Below, one piece after another: positions 46,771 through 56,650 of a stretch of 64,000 nt of DNA (within the stretch, counting starts at the first letter, position 1; each line of letters begins with the position of its first letter). The notes under the pieces were generated by a model that did no database searches, had not been told where the DNA came from, and saw only the letters and a program-made list of their open reading frames with translations. The DNA comes from Kitasatospora albolonga (lineage in GTDB: Bacteria; Actinomycetota; Actinomycetes; Streptomycetales; Streptomycetaceae): assembly GCA_002082585.1 (NCBI GenBank), contig CP020563.1:5946001-6010000 (forward strand), in the 5' to 3' direction. The position numbers were made by a program, and so were the translations under genes.

Positions 46771-46795
46771 GCAGAGTCACTCCACGACACTCTGC
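46771..46795 (+). promoter_or_regulatory. Attenuator upstream hairpin
   Basis: GCAGAGT (46771-46777) / ACTCTGC (46789-46795), 11-nt loop, starting just after the leader peptide's stop codon. It is the likely element that ribosome position modulates. Confidence 0.6.
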
Positions 46796-46814
46796 GGACC
46801 GCACCCGGCGCGCT

Positions 46815-46848
46815 CCCCTCGCTTGCCTCACGGCACGAGGGGTTTTTT
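46815..46848 (+). terminator. ilvB attenuator terminator
   Basis: CCCCTCG (46815-46821) pairs with CGAGGGG (46836-46842) and inner TGCC pairs with GGCA, followed directly by six T residues (46843-46848). It is one of the few T-tailed intrinsic terminators in this window, and it precedes the structural gene. Confidence 0.92.
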
Positions 46849-46932
46849 GTTGCACTGACACCTCTCAAAACGCTGCAAACCACCCGCGACACACCACCCG
46901 CGAACACCCTCAGCTTCGAGAAGAGAATGCCG

Positions 46933-48783
46933 ATGACCGAGCAGGCCACCGGGGCCCACCACCCGCAGCCGCGCGCCCGTAACGGCGGACAGCCGTCCGT
47001 CACCGTCGAACACGTCACGGGCGCGCAGTCCCTCATCCGCTCTCTCGAGGAAGTCGGCGCCGACACGGTATTCGGCATCCCCGGCGGCGCGATCCTCCCC
47101 GCCTACGACCCGATGATGGACTCCACCCGGGTCCGTCACGTCCTGGTCCGCCACGAGCAGGGCGCCGGCCACGCCGCCACCGGGTACGCGCAGGCCACCG
47201 GCAAGGTCGGCGTCTGCATGGCCACCTCGGGACCCGGCGCCACCAACCTGGTCACCCCGATCGCCGACGCGCACATGGACTCCGTGCCGCTCGTCGCGAT
47301 CACCGGCCAGGTCGCCTCCAAGGCGATCGGCACCGACGCCTTCCAGGAAGCCGACATCTGCGGCATCACGATGCCGATCACCAAGCACAACTTCCTGGTC
47401 ACCAAGGCCGAGGACATCCCGCACACCATCGCCGAGGCGTTCCACATCGCTGCCACCGGCCGCCCGGGCCCCGTCCTCGTCGACATCGCCAAGGACGCCC
47501 TCCAGGCGAAGACCACCTTCAGCTGGCCGCCCACCCAGGACCTGCCCGGCTACCGGCCCGTCACCAAGCCGCACGCCAAGCAGATCCGCGAGGCCGCCAA
47601 GCTGATCACCCAGGCCAAGCGCCCCGTGCTGTACGTCGGCGGCGGCGTCATCAAGGCCGGGGCCACCGCCGAGCTGAAGGTCCTCGCGGAGCTCACCGGA
47701 GCGCCCGTCACCACCACCCTGATGGCGCTCGGCGCCTTCCCCGACAGCCACCCGCTGCACGTGGGAATGCCCGGTATGCACGGTGCGGTCACCGCCGTCA
47801 CCGCACTCCAGAAGGCCGACCTGATCGTCGCCCTCGGAGCCCGCTTCGACGACCGCGTCACCGGCAAGCTGGACAGCTTCGCCCCGTACGCCAAGATCGT
47901 CCACGCCGACATCGACCCCGCCGAGATCGGCAAGAACCGCACCGCCGACGTCCCGATCGTGGGCGACGCCCGCGAGGTCCTGGCCGACCTGGTCCAGGCC
48001 GTCCAGGCCGAGCACACCGAGGGCCACACCGGCGACTACACCGCGTGGTGGAAGGACCTCAACCGCTGGCGCGACACCTACCCGCTCGGCTACGACCTGC
48101 CCGAGGACGGCAGCCTCTCCCCGCAGCAGGTCATCCAGCGCATCGGCAAGCTCGCCCCCGAGGGCACGATCTTCGCGGCGGGCGTCGGCCAGCACCAGAT
48201 GTGGGCCTCCCACTTCATCGACTACGAGCAGCCCGCCACCTGGCTCAACAGCGGCGGCGCCGGAACGATGGGGTACGCGGTCCCGGCCGCCATGGGCGCC
48301 AAGGCCGGGATGCCCGACCGCACGGTCTGGGCCATCGACGGCGACGGCTGCTTCCAGATGACCAACCAGGAACTGACCACCTGCGCGCTCAACAACATCC
48401 CGATCAAGGTCGCCATCATCAACAACGGTGCCCTCGGGATGGTCCGCCAGTGGCAGACCCTCTTCTACAACCAGCGCTACTCCAACACCGTCCTGCACGC
48501 CGGCCCCGGCTCCGACGGCGCCCCCAACAAGGGCACCCGCGTCCCGGACTTCGTCAAGCTCTCCGAGGCCATGGGCTGCCACGCCATCCGCTGCGAGGAC
48601 CCGGCCGACCTGGACAAGGTCATCGAAGAGGCCAACTCCATCAACGACCGCCCCGTCGTGATCGACTTCATCGTCCACGAGGACGCCATGGTCTGGCCGA
48701 TGGTCGCCGCGGGCACCTCCAACGACGAGGTCCAGGCCGCACGCGGCGTCCGCCCCGACTTCGGCGACAACGAAGACGACTGA
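46933..48783 (+). CDS. ilvB: Acetolactate synthase large subunit IlvB
   Basis: 616 residues from the second of two adjacent ATGs (46927 and 46933), which is better spaced from [39 protein letters not shown] is the N-terminal ThDP domain, with catalytic Glu in [16 protein letters not shown]. The C-terminal ThDP-binding motif is [22 protein letters not shown]. It condenses two pyruvates, or pyruvate with 2-ketobutyrate, in the first step of valine, leucine and isoleucine synthesis. The N-terminal 40 residues form a variable extension. ilvN follows after 23 bp. Confidence 0.97.
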   Translation: MTEQATGAHHPQPRARNGGQPSVTVEHVTGAQSLIRSLEEVGADTVFGIPGGAILPAYDPMMDSTRVRHVLVRHEQGAGHAATGYAQATGKVGVCMATSGPGATNLVTPIADAHMDSVPLVAITGQVASKAIGTDAFQEADICGITMPITKHNFLVTKAEDIPHTIAEAFHIAATGRPGPVLVDIAKDALQAKTTFSWPPTQDLPGYRPVTKPHAKQIREAAKLITQAKRPVLYVGGGVIKAGATAELKVLAELTGAPVTTTLMALGAFPDSHPLHVGMPGMHGAVTAVTALQKADLIVALGARFDDRVTGKLDSFAPYAKIVHADIDPAEIGKNRTADVPIVGDAREVLADLVQAVQAEHTEGHTGDYTAWWKDLNRWRDTYPLGYDLPEDGSLSPQQVIQRIGKLAPEGTIFAAGVGQHQMWASHFIDYEQPATWLNSGGAGTMGYAVPAAMGAKAGMPDRTVWAIDGDGCFQMTNQELTTCALNNIPIKVAIINNGALGMVRQWQTLFYNQRYSNTVLHAGPGSDGAPNKGTRVPDFVKLSEAMGCHAIRCEDPADLDKVIEEANSINDRPVVIDFIVHEDAMVWPMVAAGTSNDEVQAARGVRPDFGDNEDD

Positions 48784-48806
48784 GAGACAGAGAGAGACCG
48801 ACTCCC

Positions 48807-49334
48807 ATGTCCGAAAAGCACACGCTCTCCGTCCTGGTCGAGAACAAGCCCGGTGTCCTCGCCCGGATCACCGCCCTGTTCTCCCGACGCGGCTTCAACA
48901 TCGACTCGCTCGCCGTCGGCACCACCGAACACCCCGACATCTCCCGCATCACCATCGTCGTGAATGTCGAGGACCTGCCCCTGGAGCAGGTGACCAAGCA
49001 GCTCAACAAGCTGGTCAACGTCCTGAAGATCGTCGAACTCGAGCCCGCCGCCGCGATCCAGCGGGAGCTCGTCCTGGTGAAGGTCCGCGCCGACAGCGAG
49101 ACCCGCTCCCAGATCGTCGAGATCGTCCAGCTGTTCCGCGCCAAGACCGTCGACGTCTCCCCGGAGGCCGTCACGATCGAGGCGACCGGAGGGGCCGACA
49201 AGCTGGAGGCGATGCTCAAGATGCTGGAGCAGTACGGCATCAAGGAGCTCGTCCAGTCCGGCACCATCGCCATAGGGCGAGGCTCGCGCTCCATCACCGA
49301 CCGGTCCCTGCGCGCCCTCGACCGCTCGGCCTAG
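48807..49334 (+). CDS. ilvN: Acetolactate synthase regulatory subunit IlvN
   Basis: 175 residues from ATG. KHTLSVLVENKPGVLARITALFSRRGFNIDSLAVG is the ACT domain that binds valine for feedback inhibition. The C-terminal ALS-ss domain (RELVLVKVRADSETRSQIVEIVQLFRAKTVDV) follows. Full length for the family. It activates IlvB and confers inhibition. The gene is followed by a 9-bp hairpin before ilvC. Confidence 0.97.
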   Translation: MSEKHTLSVLVENKPGVLARITALFSRRGFNIDSLAVGTTEHPDISRITIVVNVEDLPLEQVTKQLNKLVNVLKIVELEPAAAIQRELVLVKVRADSETRSQIVEIVQLFRAKTVDVSPEAVTIEATGGADKLEAMLKMLEQYGIKELVQSGTIAIGRGSRSITDRSLRALDRSA

Positions 49335-50450
<1,116 letters not shown>

Positions 50451-50462
50451 GTCCTCGGGGGA

Positions 50463-50492
50463 GCGGGGCGGGTCCGGCAGGGCCCGCCCCGC
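50463..50492 (+). terminator. Terminator hairpin after ilvC
   Basis: Stem GCGGGGCGGG (50463-50472) / CCCGCCCCGC (50483-50492), extended by TCC/GGG pairs to 13 bp with tetraloop GGCA. It separates ilvC from serA. Confidence 0.85.
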
Positions 50493-50506
50493 CCCACATC
50501 ACCGGA

Positions 50507-50569
50507 GGATCACCGGAACGAGGCGTTCCGTACGGGTGTACACCCCGTCCACCCTCATGCGGGTGATCC
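50507..50569 (+). promoter_or_regulatory. Clustered hairpins in the serA upstream region
   Basis: Within 63 bp: GGAACG/CGTTCC hairpin (50515-50529), the perfect palindrome GGGTGTACACCC (50534-50545) and CACCC/GGGTG hairpin (50550-50565), all bracketed by GGATCACC (50507-50514) and GGTGATCC (50562-50569). The palindrome is nearly centred within the outer arms. This could be an operator cluster or an RNA switch before serA. No known riboswitch class was recognised. Confidence 0.4.
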
Positions 50570-50726
50570 TTCCACCGGGGCGCAGTACAAGGCCCTCCGC
50601 ACCACTACACTTCTCAACACATACACGCGTCAGGGCCCACAGTGTCGTGCGTCTACCACGCGGCTAGCCCCTCCACCGCCTGCGGCCGTCGGGACGGCCG
50701 TCCGCACTGGACTTGTGAGGACTCAC

Positions 50727-52319
50727 GTGAGCTCGAAGCCTGTCGTACTCATCGCTGAAGAGCTGTCGCCCGCCACGGTCGACGCTCTGGGTCCGGATTT
50801 CGAGATCCGGCACTGCAACGGCGCGGACCGCGCCGAGCTGCTCCCCGCGATCGCCGATGTCGACGCCATCCTGGTGCGTTCCGCCACGAAGGTCGACGCC
50901 GAGGCCATCGCCGCCGCGAAGAAGCTCCGGGTCGTGGCCCGGGCCGGTGTCGGTCTGGACAACGTGGACGTCTCCGCCGCCACCAAGGCCGGTGTGATGG
51001 TCGTCAACGCCCCGACCTCCAACATCGTGACCGCCGCCGAGCTGGCCTGCGGTCTGCTGGTCGCCACCGCGCGCAACATCCCGCAGGCCAACACCGCCCT
51101 GAAGAACGGCGAGTGGAAGCGCTCCAAGTACACCGGGGTCGAGCTCAGCGAGAAGGTCCTCGGCGTCGTCGGCCTCGGCCGCATCGGCGTCCTGGTCGCC
51201 CAGCGCATGTCGGCCTTCGGCATGAAGATCGTCGCCTACGACCCCTACGTCCAGCCCGCCCGCGCCGCGCAGATGGGCGTCAAGCTCCTCAGCCTGGACG
51301 AGCTGCTGGAGGTCGCCGACTTCATCACCGTGCACCTGCCGAAGACGCCCGAGACCCTCGGTCTCATCGGGGACGAGGCGCTGCACAAGGTGAAGCCCTC
51401 GGTCCGCATCGTCAACGCCGCGCGCGGCGGCATCGTGGACGAGGAGGCGCTGTACTCCGCCCTCAAGGAGGGCCGCGTCGCGGGCGCCGGGCTCGATGTG
51501 TACGCCAAGGAGCCCTGCACGGACTCCCCGCTCTTCCAGTTCGACCAGGTCGTCTGCACCCCGCACCTCGGCGCCTCCACCGACGAGGCCCAGGAGAAGG
51601 CGGGCATCGCGGTCGCCAAGTCCGTCCGCCTCGCCCTCGCCGGTGAGCTGGTCCCGGACGCGGTCAACGTCCAGGGCGGCGTCATCGCCGAGGACGTACG
51701 CCCCGGTCTGCCGCTCGCCGAGAAGCTCGGCCGGATCTTCACCGCGCTCGCGGGCGAGGTCGCGGCCCGGCTCGACGTCGAGGTGTACGGCGAGATCACC
51801 CAGCACGACGTCAAGGTGCTGGAGCTCTCGGCGCTCAAGGGTGTCTTCGAGGACGTCGTCGACGAGACCGTCTCCTACGTCAACGCCCCGCTCTTCGCCC
51901 AGGAGCGCGGGGTCGAGGTCCGCCTCACCACCAGCTCCGAGTCGCCCGACCACCGCAACGTGGTCACCGTGCGCGGCACGCTCGCGAGCGGCGAGGAGGT
52001 CGCGGTCTCCGGCACGCTGGCGGGCCCGAAGAACCTCCAGAAGATCGTCGCCATCGGCGAGCACGACGTGGACCTGGCGCTCGCCGACCACATGGTCGTC
52101 CTGCGCTACCAGGACCGGCCCGGTGTGGTCGGCGCGGTCGGCAAGATCCTCGGCGAGGCCGGGCTCAACATCGCGGGCATGCAGGTCTCGCGCGCGGCGG
52201 AGGGCGGCGAGGCCCTGGTCGTCCTCACCGTCGACGAGACCGTCCCGCAGGCGGTGCTGACCGAGATCGCCGACGAGATCGGCGCCTCCTCGGCCCGCTC
52301 GGTGAACCTCACCGACTGA
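50727..52319 (+). CDS. serA: D-3-phosphoglycerate dehydrogenase SerA (ACT-domain type)
   Basis: 530 residues from GTG with GAGGA six bases before it. Substrate domain VVARAGVGLDNVDVSAATKAG; NAD motif VVGLGRIGVLVAQRM; catalytic Arg in VNAARGGIVDE, Glu in DVYAKEPC and His in CTPHLGAST. A C-terminal allosteric/intervening domain (about 320-450) and ACT domain (VVLRYQDRPGVVGAVGKILGEAGLNIAGMQVSR) follow, as in the type I enzyme of M. tuberculosis. It starts serine synthesis and is serine-inhibited in that class. Confidence 0.97.
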   Translation: MSSKPVVLIAEELSPATVDALGPDFEIRHCNGADRAELLPAIADVDAILVRSATKVDAEAIAAAKKLRVVARAGVGLDNVDVSAATKAGVMVVNAPTSNIVTAAELACGLLVATARNIPQANTALKNGEWKRSKYTGVELSEKVLGVVGLGRIGVLVAQRMSAFGMKIVAYDPYVQPARAAQMGVKLLSLDELLEVADFITVHLPKTPETLGLIGDEALHKVKPSVRIVNAARGGIVDEEALYSALKEGRVAGAGLDVYAKEPCTDSPLFQFDQVVCTPHLGASTDEAQEKAGIAVAKSVRLALAGELVPDAVNVQGGVIAEDVRPGLPLAEKLGRIFTALAGEVAARLDVEVYGEITQHDVKVLELSALKGVFEDVVDETVSYVNAPLFAQERGVEVRLTTSSESPDHRNVVTVRGTLASGEEVAVSGTLAGPKNLQKIVAIGEHDVDLALADHMVVLRYQDRPGVVGAVGKILGEAGLNIAGMQVSRAAEGGEALVVLTVDETVPQAVLTEIADEIGASSARSVNLTD

Positions 52320-52337
52320 CACACCCCGCTCCGCACC

Positions 52338-52378
52338 CGGCTGCCGGGCGCCCCTTCACCGGGGGCGCCCGGCAGCCG
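52338..52378 (+). terminator. Terminator hairpin after serA
   Basis: Perfect 17-bp stem (52338-52354 / 52362-52378) with a 7-nt loop, 18 bases beyond the stop. It insulates the toxin gene that follows. Confidence 0.9.
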
Positions 52379-52457
52379 TTCGCGTAGCCGAGCCAACCCG
52401 CTTGTATGGGCCCCGGGTTGGGCCCTGGGACCCACGACGGTGAGACGGCCCCGACCC

Positions 52458-52463
52458 TAGGGT
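52458..52463 (+). promoter_or_regulatory. -10 box TAGGGT of the toxin gene
   Basis: A TAGGGT box lies 46 bp before the ATG at 52510. A GTG at 52462 lies inside it, which argues against that GTG as start codon. No clear -35 box. Confidence 0.45.
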
Positions 52464-52509
52464 GACCGGTTGTCAGGTCAGCCAGGGGGTGCCGGGGGTC
52501 GGATCACGT

Positions 52510-54936
52510 ATGTCTGCTGTCGGTGGCATAGCCGGAGGCCCGGCCCCGGCCCCGCGCCGCGACCTCCCCGGCCCGCTCGTCGTCGTACGCGTCCTGCTCC
52601 TCGTCCTGCTCGGCGCGACGGTCCTCGGCGCGATCGGCCTCTCCGGCTCCGCGCTCGCCGCCGACGCCCTGGGCGCCCAGGTGCTCGGCATCCTGCTGTA
52701 CGCCTCCGTGCCCGGGGTGCTGTGCGCGCTGCTGGCCCGCCACCTCCGTACGGGCGGCCGACGGGTGCGGTGGGGGATCGCCGCCGTCCAGGTCTGGCTG
52801 ATCATCGGCGGCCTCGGCAACCTGGTGGACGGTTCACCGGACGGGTTCACCCAGCTGGTGCTGCCCGTGGTGATCCTGGTGCTGCTGAGCCGTCCGCAGA
52901 GCCGGGCGTGGTTCCTGCTGCCGCCCGGCGAGCGTGGGGAGCCTCCGAGGTTCTCGCTCCCGCACATGATCACCTGGCGCCGGGACCGGGGCCAGTCCGC
53001 GCTGGAGTACCTGGGCCTGGTCCTGATCGTGGTCGCGCTGATCGCGGCCCTGACGGTGGGGGGCCTCGGCGGCCGGATCACGGAGGGGCTCCAGTCGGCG
53101 ATCTGCTCACTGACCGGCAGCTCGTGCCCGGTCTCGGACGGGGGCGGCAGCGGCCCGGTGGAGGCGGGGGATGCTTCGGGGGGTGCGTCCAGCGGCGGTA
53201 CGGACGCGGGCTCGACGGTCACCGGCGGTACGGGAGCCTCCGGCGGCGACGCGACGGGCGGTACGGGTGGGACCGGCGGGGCTTCCGGCGGGACTTCCAG
53301 CGGTACGGACGGGGGCGCGACCGGCGGCGAGACCTCCGGCGGTACGGGAACCACAGGCCCCGGCCCCGCGACGGGCGGCGGCACCGGTGGCCCCGACGAC
53401 GAGGGCCGCCCCGGCACCGGCGAGGACACCTACGCCGAGGACCACGAGGAGCCCGAGGCCGCCTACGACGTACCGGCCTCCGCCGAGGGCGAGGGCGACG
53501 GCGGGAGCGGCGGCGGTGAGCGAGCGTCCGCCCAGGAGGACTGCGGCGGCTGGGGCTTCTTCGGCTGCGCCTGGGACCGTACGACCCAGGTCTTCGAGGG
53601 CCTGGTGATCGACGGCATCTGGGGCGACATCGCCGGGATCATCGCCCTGTTCACGCCCGAGACCTGGGCCGGTCTCGCGGAGTACGGACGGCAGCTCGGG
53701 GACCAGTGGGTCAAGGACTCCCGGGGCGCGGGCGACAAGTGGAGCGACGGCGACTATCTCGGCGCGCTCCGGGACTGGGGCAAGGCGTCCGTCAGCACCG
53801 TGGTCACGGTGGGGGACGACGTCTTCGTCGGGGACGAGGTCCGCGAGCGCTGGAACAACGGGGAGAAGACCCGGGCCGTCACCAACGTGCTCTGGAACGT
53901 CGGTTCGCTCTTCATCCCCGGCTACAACGTGGCCAAGGCGGTCGGCAAGGCCGGAAAGCTCGGCAAGGCAGGCAAGGTGGCCTCCGAGGTCGCGGACGCG
54001 GCGGGCGACGCGGGGGCGGCGGCCCGGCGGGCCCGGCAGGCGGCGGAGGCGGGCGACCTCGACGGCGTACGCAAGGCGGCGAAGGAAGCGGACGAGGCGG
54101 CCGACAGCGCGGAGGCCGCGGCGCGGCGGACGGGCTGTGCCATCGCGTCGGGCCCGCCACGCGTCCGGTACGGCGGCGGTGGAGTACCCGGTTCCGGTAC
54201 GGGAGTGCCGGCGGGCGGTTCGCCGGGCCGGGTGGTCCTCGTCAACGGCGGGTGCGACGAGGCGGCCAGGGCCGCGGCGGCGGAGGCCCGTCAACAGGAA
54301 CGCGCCGCCCACCTGGAGCAGAAGCGCCTGGAGGAGCCGGAGCGGGCGCGAAAGGCGGAGCTGGAGAAGAAGCGGTACCCCGAGCCGCGGCGCAACGACA
54401 CCTCCGACCCGCGCAACTACGACCCGCCGGCCTGGGCGGACGGCCTGAGGACCCGCACGCTCGGGGACGCCGACGCGGGCGACGGCTTCTGGGCGAGCCG
54501 GGACCGCAACCCCGCGCCCAACTGGAAGAACGAGTCCTGGCTCCGCTACCAGGAGCAGATCACCGGCACCGACCGGGGCCAGGAGTACGTCGTACCGCAC
54601 CCCCGCGAGGGCAGGCCGGCGGTCGAGTACGACGGCTGGGACTCCTCCCGGCAGACGTATCTGGAGGCCAAGAACGGTTACGGCAGCTACCTCTCCACGA
54701 CCGACGCGGGCAGGCTCACCGCCTCCGGCAAGGAGAAGTTCGTGACCGAGGCCCGCGCCCAGGTGGAGGCGGCCGGGGGCAGGCCCGTGGAGTGGCACTT
54801 CTCCGACCCGGAGGTGGCGAAGGCGGCCCGCAGGGCGTTCCGGGACGAGGGGCTGCCGGTCACGGTGGTGCACAGCCCGGCGAAACCCGGCGACAGCACC
54901 AGGAAGCCCGGAGCCTTCGACGAGCAGCCGCGTTAG
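52510..54936 (+). CDS. Polymorphic toxin: membrane/prepilin-like N-terminus, Tox-REase-5-like nuclease C-terminus
   Basis: 808 residues. Residues 20-150 hold about four membrane spans. Then comes RDRG161-QSALE166-YLGLVLIVVALIAAL, which has the layout of a type IV prepilin (Gly before the cut, Glu at +5, hydrophobic helix). Residues about 210-340 are a Gly/Thr/Ser-rich then acidic linker. A helical segment (340-660) follows. The last 140 residues fit the Tox-REase-5 nuclease type: WLRYQEQITGTDRGQEY, D708-G-W, E719-A-K721 (the D...ExK core) and PVEWHFSDPEVAKAAR. It probably cuts DNA of rival cells. An immunity gene follows. Confidence 0.85.
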   Translation: MSAVGGIAGGPAPAPRRDLPGPLVVVRVLLLVLLGATVLGAIGLSGSALAADALGAQVLGILLYASVPGVLCALLARHLRTGGRRVRWGIAAVQVWLIIGGLGNLVDGSPDGFTQLVLPVVILVLLSRPQSRAWFLLPPGERGEPPRFSLPHMITWRRDRGQSALEYLGLVLIVVALIAALTVGGLGGRITEGLQSAICSLTGSSCPVSDGGGSGPVEAGDASGGASSGGTDAGSTVTGGTGASGGDATGGTGGTGGASGGTSSGTDGGATGGETSGGTGTTGPGPATGGGTGGPDDEGRPGTGEDTYAEDHEEPEAAYDVPASAEGEGDGGSGGGERASAQEDCGGWGFFGCAWDRTTQVFEGLVIDGIWGDIAGIIALFTPETWAGLAEYGRQLGDQWVKDSRGAGDKWSDGDYLGALRDWGKASVSTVVTVGDDVFVGDEVRERWNNGEKTRAVTNVLWNVGSLFIPGYNVAKAVGKAGKLGKAGKVASEVADAAGDAGAAARRARQAAEAGDLDGVRKAAKEADEAADSAEAAARRTGCAIASGPPRVRYGGGGVPGSGTGVPAGGSPGRVVLVNGGCDEAARAAAAEARQQERAAHLEQKRLEEPERARKAELEKKRYPEPRRNDTSDPRNYDPPAWADGLRTRTLGDADAGDGFWASRDRNPAPNWKNESWLRYQEQITGTDRGQEYVVPHPREGRPAVEYDGWDSSRQTYLEAKNGYGSYLSTTDAGRLTASGKEKFVTEARAQVEAAGGRPVEWHFSDPEVAKAARRAFRDEGLPVTVVHSPAKPGDSTRKPGAFDEQPR

Positions 54937-54989
54937 CCTGCACGCGAGGGCGGCCCGGAGCGGTCCGGCGACGGAGGAGAGAGATCAGC

Positions 54990-55688
54990 ATGCGACGTAT
55001 GGTGCGGGGCTTCTGGGGCCCGAGGCCGGAGCCGGTCGAGGCCGTGGCGGAGCGGTGGCGGCAGACCCTCGACGGGTTCGCCGCCCTGGTCCCGGAGGCG
55101 GCGGACGCCTGGAGCCAGGTGCACTCCGAACAACCGGCGACCGCCATCACGGCGGACGGGCAGGCCCTGCTCGACGCCCTGCGTACGGCCCGGGACGCGG
55201 CCGACTGGTCGGACCTGACGGGCACCGGACTCCGGCTCGTCGGCACGGGAAGGCCCGGCTGGGGGGCGGAGGTCAGCGGACTGGCGGGCGGCACACCGGA
55301 TTTCCTGCTCCAGTCGCTCGTGATCATCCTGCACGCCCCGGACGCCTCGCCCGTCCCCGAGGAGGACATCCTCACCCTCATCGCCCGGGTGTGGGAGCCG
55401 GACTTCGGCGATGTGAGCGACGACGACGTGCTGGACGCGCTGGAGGACGAGGCCGGGTACGCGGTCGACGACCCGGTCGTGGGCCGCGCCGGCTATCTCT
55501 CCCCGGCCCGCGCCGCCCTCGTACCCGACGATCTGGAGGCGGTCCGCCAGGAACTCCCGTGCGGCGGCGAGCTGTTGAGCATCGCGGCCCCCGGCGACAG
55601 CGCGGCGGTGGTCCGCGCGTGGCAGCGCCTGCGCGAGGCGGGCGCCCTGGCCCCACTTCCCCGCCCGATGGACCGGCCGGTGCTGTGA
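54990..55688 (+). CDS. Probable immunity protein (Imm52-like)
   Basis: 232 residues, with GGAGGAGAGA seven bases before the ATG and 53 bp after the toxin gene. Features: MVRGFWGPRPEPVEAVAERWRQTLDGFAAL, AATRDAADWSDL-like helical region, GTGLRLVGTGRPGWGAEVSGLAGG, and ALVPDDLEAVRQELPCGGELLSIAAPGDSAAVV. Size, position and pattern fit the Imm52 family, which in surveys of polymorphic toxins accompanies Tox-REase-5. It should bind and block the nuclease in the producer's cytoplasm. No signal peptide is seen. The family call rests on memory of the pattern and on context. Confidence 0.75.
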   Translation: MRRMVRGFWGPRPEPVEAVAERWRQTLDGFAALVPEAADAWSQVHSEQPATAITADGQALLDALRTARDAADWSDLTGTGLRLVGTGRPGWGAEVSGLAGGTPDFLLQSLVIILHAPDASPVPEEDILTLIARVWEPDFGDVSDDDVLDALEDEAGYAVDDPVVGRAGYLSPARAALVPDDLEAVRQELPCGGELLSIAAPGDSAAVVRAWQRLREAGALAPLPRPMDRPVL

Positions 55689-56036
55689 CCTGCGGGGCTC
55701 CCCCCTCCGATAACTCCCTGCGGGGCTCCCCCCCGTAACTCCCTGTGGGACTGCCCCCGAGCGGAGCGACGGTGACCAGCCGCCGGTGATGGCGGCTCTG
55801 TTCAGTGACCGGGCTGTAGCGGCGCGTAACGAAAGTTCGCCGTCGTAAACGGTGATCACGGGCATATGGAAAGCGGAATGCGATCCTCGATGTCCGCACC
55901 TCAAATCTAGCTCAACAAACCGTACCGGCTCTGTGCTCCGATGGCTGTTCGCTGTACTTTCTGGATGTCAAATCGGTCGGCGGGGATCGCTTATATCGCG
56001 GGCCGTACCAGGCGACAAAAATTGCAGGGGGAAAAT
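55689..56036 (+). other. Intergenic region between immunity gene and secreted-protein gene
   Basis: About 350 bp with no supported gene. After the tandem repeats, from about 55840 the DNA becomes unusually AT-rich for this genome. TATATC at 55992-55997 is the best -10 candidate for the secreted-protein gene, with about 40 nt to its start. Nothing else is recognised. Confidence 0.5.
55690..55761 (+). repeat. Imperfect tandem repeats after the immunity gene
   Basis: About 2.7 units of roughly 26-28 bp (starts at 55690, 55718, 55743), each beginning CTGCGGGGCTC or a close variant with a C-run and most ending in AACTCC. They lie just past the immunity gene stop and may mark a site of past rearrangement. 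Confidence 0.65.
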
Positions 56037-56042
56037 GTGGCA

Positions 56043-56567
56043 ATGAAGCGACGTTCCACTGTTCTCAGGCGGGCCGTGGAGGCCGGACTCATCGCGGCTC
56101 TGACCGTGGCGGCTCTGCCCACGGCGGCCCAAGCGCTCAATGTCGAACGGACCTGGAACGGGACGAACAACCCGTTGAAGGTGACGGGCTACGGGAGCAC
56201 CGGCCATGCCTGGGGCACCTGGAAGGTGGGTAACACCTCCAACGGCACCCGGTCGATCGTCAACAGCTACACCAAGCTCAACAACGCGGACAACCACAAG
56301 GTGTACGTCGAGCTCCAGACGCAGGTGAACGCCGGATACTGCGTCCAGGCCAGCAAGTACATGAACTGCACGCAGAAGTACTGGAACCACGCGACCGCCG
56401 AGACGGCGCACCACAGCAGCAAGTCGTACACGTTCAAGTCGGCCTCGACCGGTGTGAAGTCGGAGGCGGACTACGCGCGCGGTATGGTCCGTGCCCGGCT
56501 GGACATCCCGTACCGCACCGATCCGGCGACGGGCTGGTCGTACACGGACGGCGGCGACAAGTACTGA
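56043..56567 (+). CDS. Small secreted protein of unknown function with one cysteine pair
   Basis: 174 residues from ATG; a GTG at 56037 is closer to AGGGGGA and is an equally good start. MKRRSTVLRRAVEAGLIAALTVAALPTAAQA is a Sec signal, cleaved before LNVER. The mature part (about 143 residues) is rich in Asn, Thr, Lys, Tyr and Trp and poor in Pro and Gly repeats. It has just two cysteines, in GYCVQASKYMNC, and no membrane segment. Content is unlike neighbouring genes. A 16-bp hairpin ends its transcript before the ABC genes. It could be a peptide/protein toxin, a pilin-like or an adhesion protein; no family was recognised. Confidence 0.8.
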   Translation: MKRRSTVLRRAVEAGLIAALTVAALPTAAQALNVERTWNGTNNPLKVTGYGSTGHAWGTWKVGNTSNGTRSIVNSYTKLNNADNHKVYVELQTQVNAGYCVQASKYMNCTQKYWNHATAETAHHSSKSYTFKSASTGVKSEADYARGMVRARLDIPYRTDPATGWSYTDGGDKY

Positions 56568-56592
56568 CCGGCACCCGGCGCCGGTGCTGACA

Positions 56593-56634
56593 CCGGCGGT
56601 GGCCGGCCCCCCGCGGAGGGCCGGCCACCGCCGG
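56593..56634 (+). terminator. 16-bp terminator hairpin after the secreted-protein gene
   Basis: Perfect 16-bp stem (56593-56608 / 56619-56634) with a 10-nt loop; 16 bp before the ABC ATPase gene. It may allow high expression of the secreted protein with lower read-through to the transporter. Confidence 0.85.
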
Positions 56635-56650
56635 GCCCGACGGGTACGTC

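Noticed and set aside
50507..50569. A known riboswitch before serA
   Set aside because: No conserved core of any class I know (SAM, glycine, lysine, cobalamin, TPP) could be recognised.
56043..56567. Assignment of the secreted protein to the lactococcin 972 family
   Set aside because: An ABC cassette nearby is suggestive, but the length, cysteine pair and residue pattern do not match that family as I know it.
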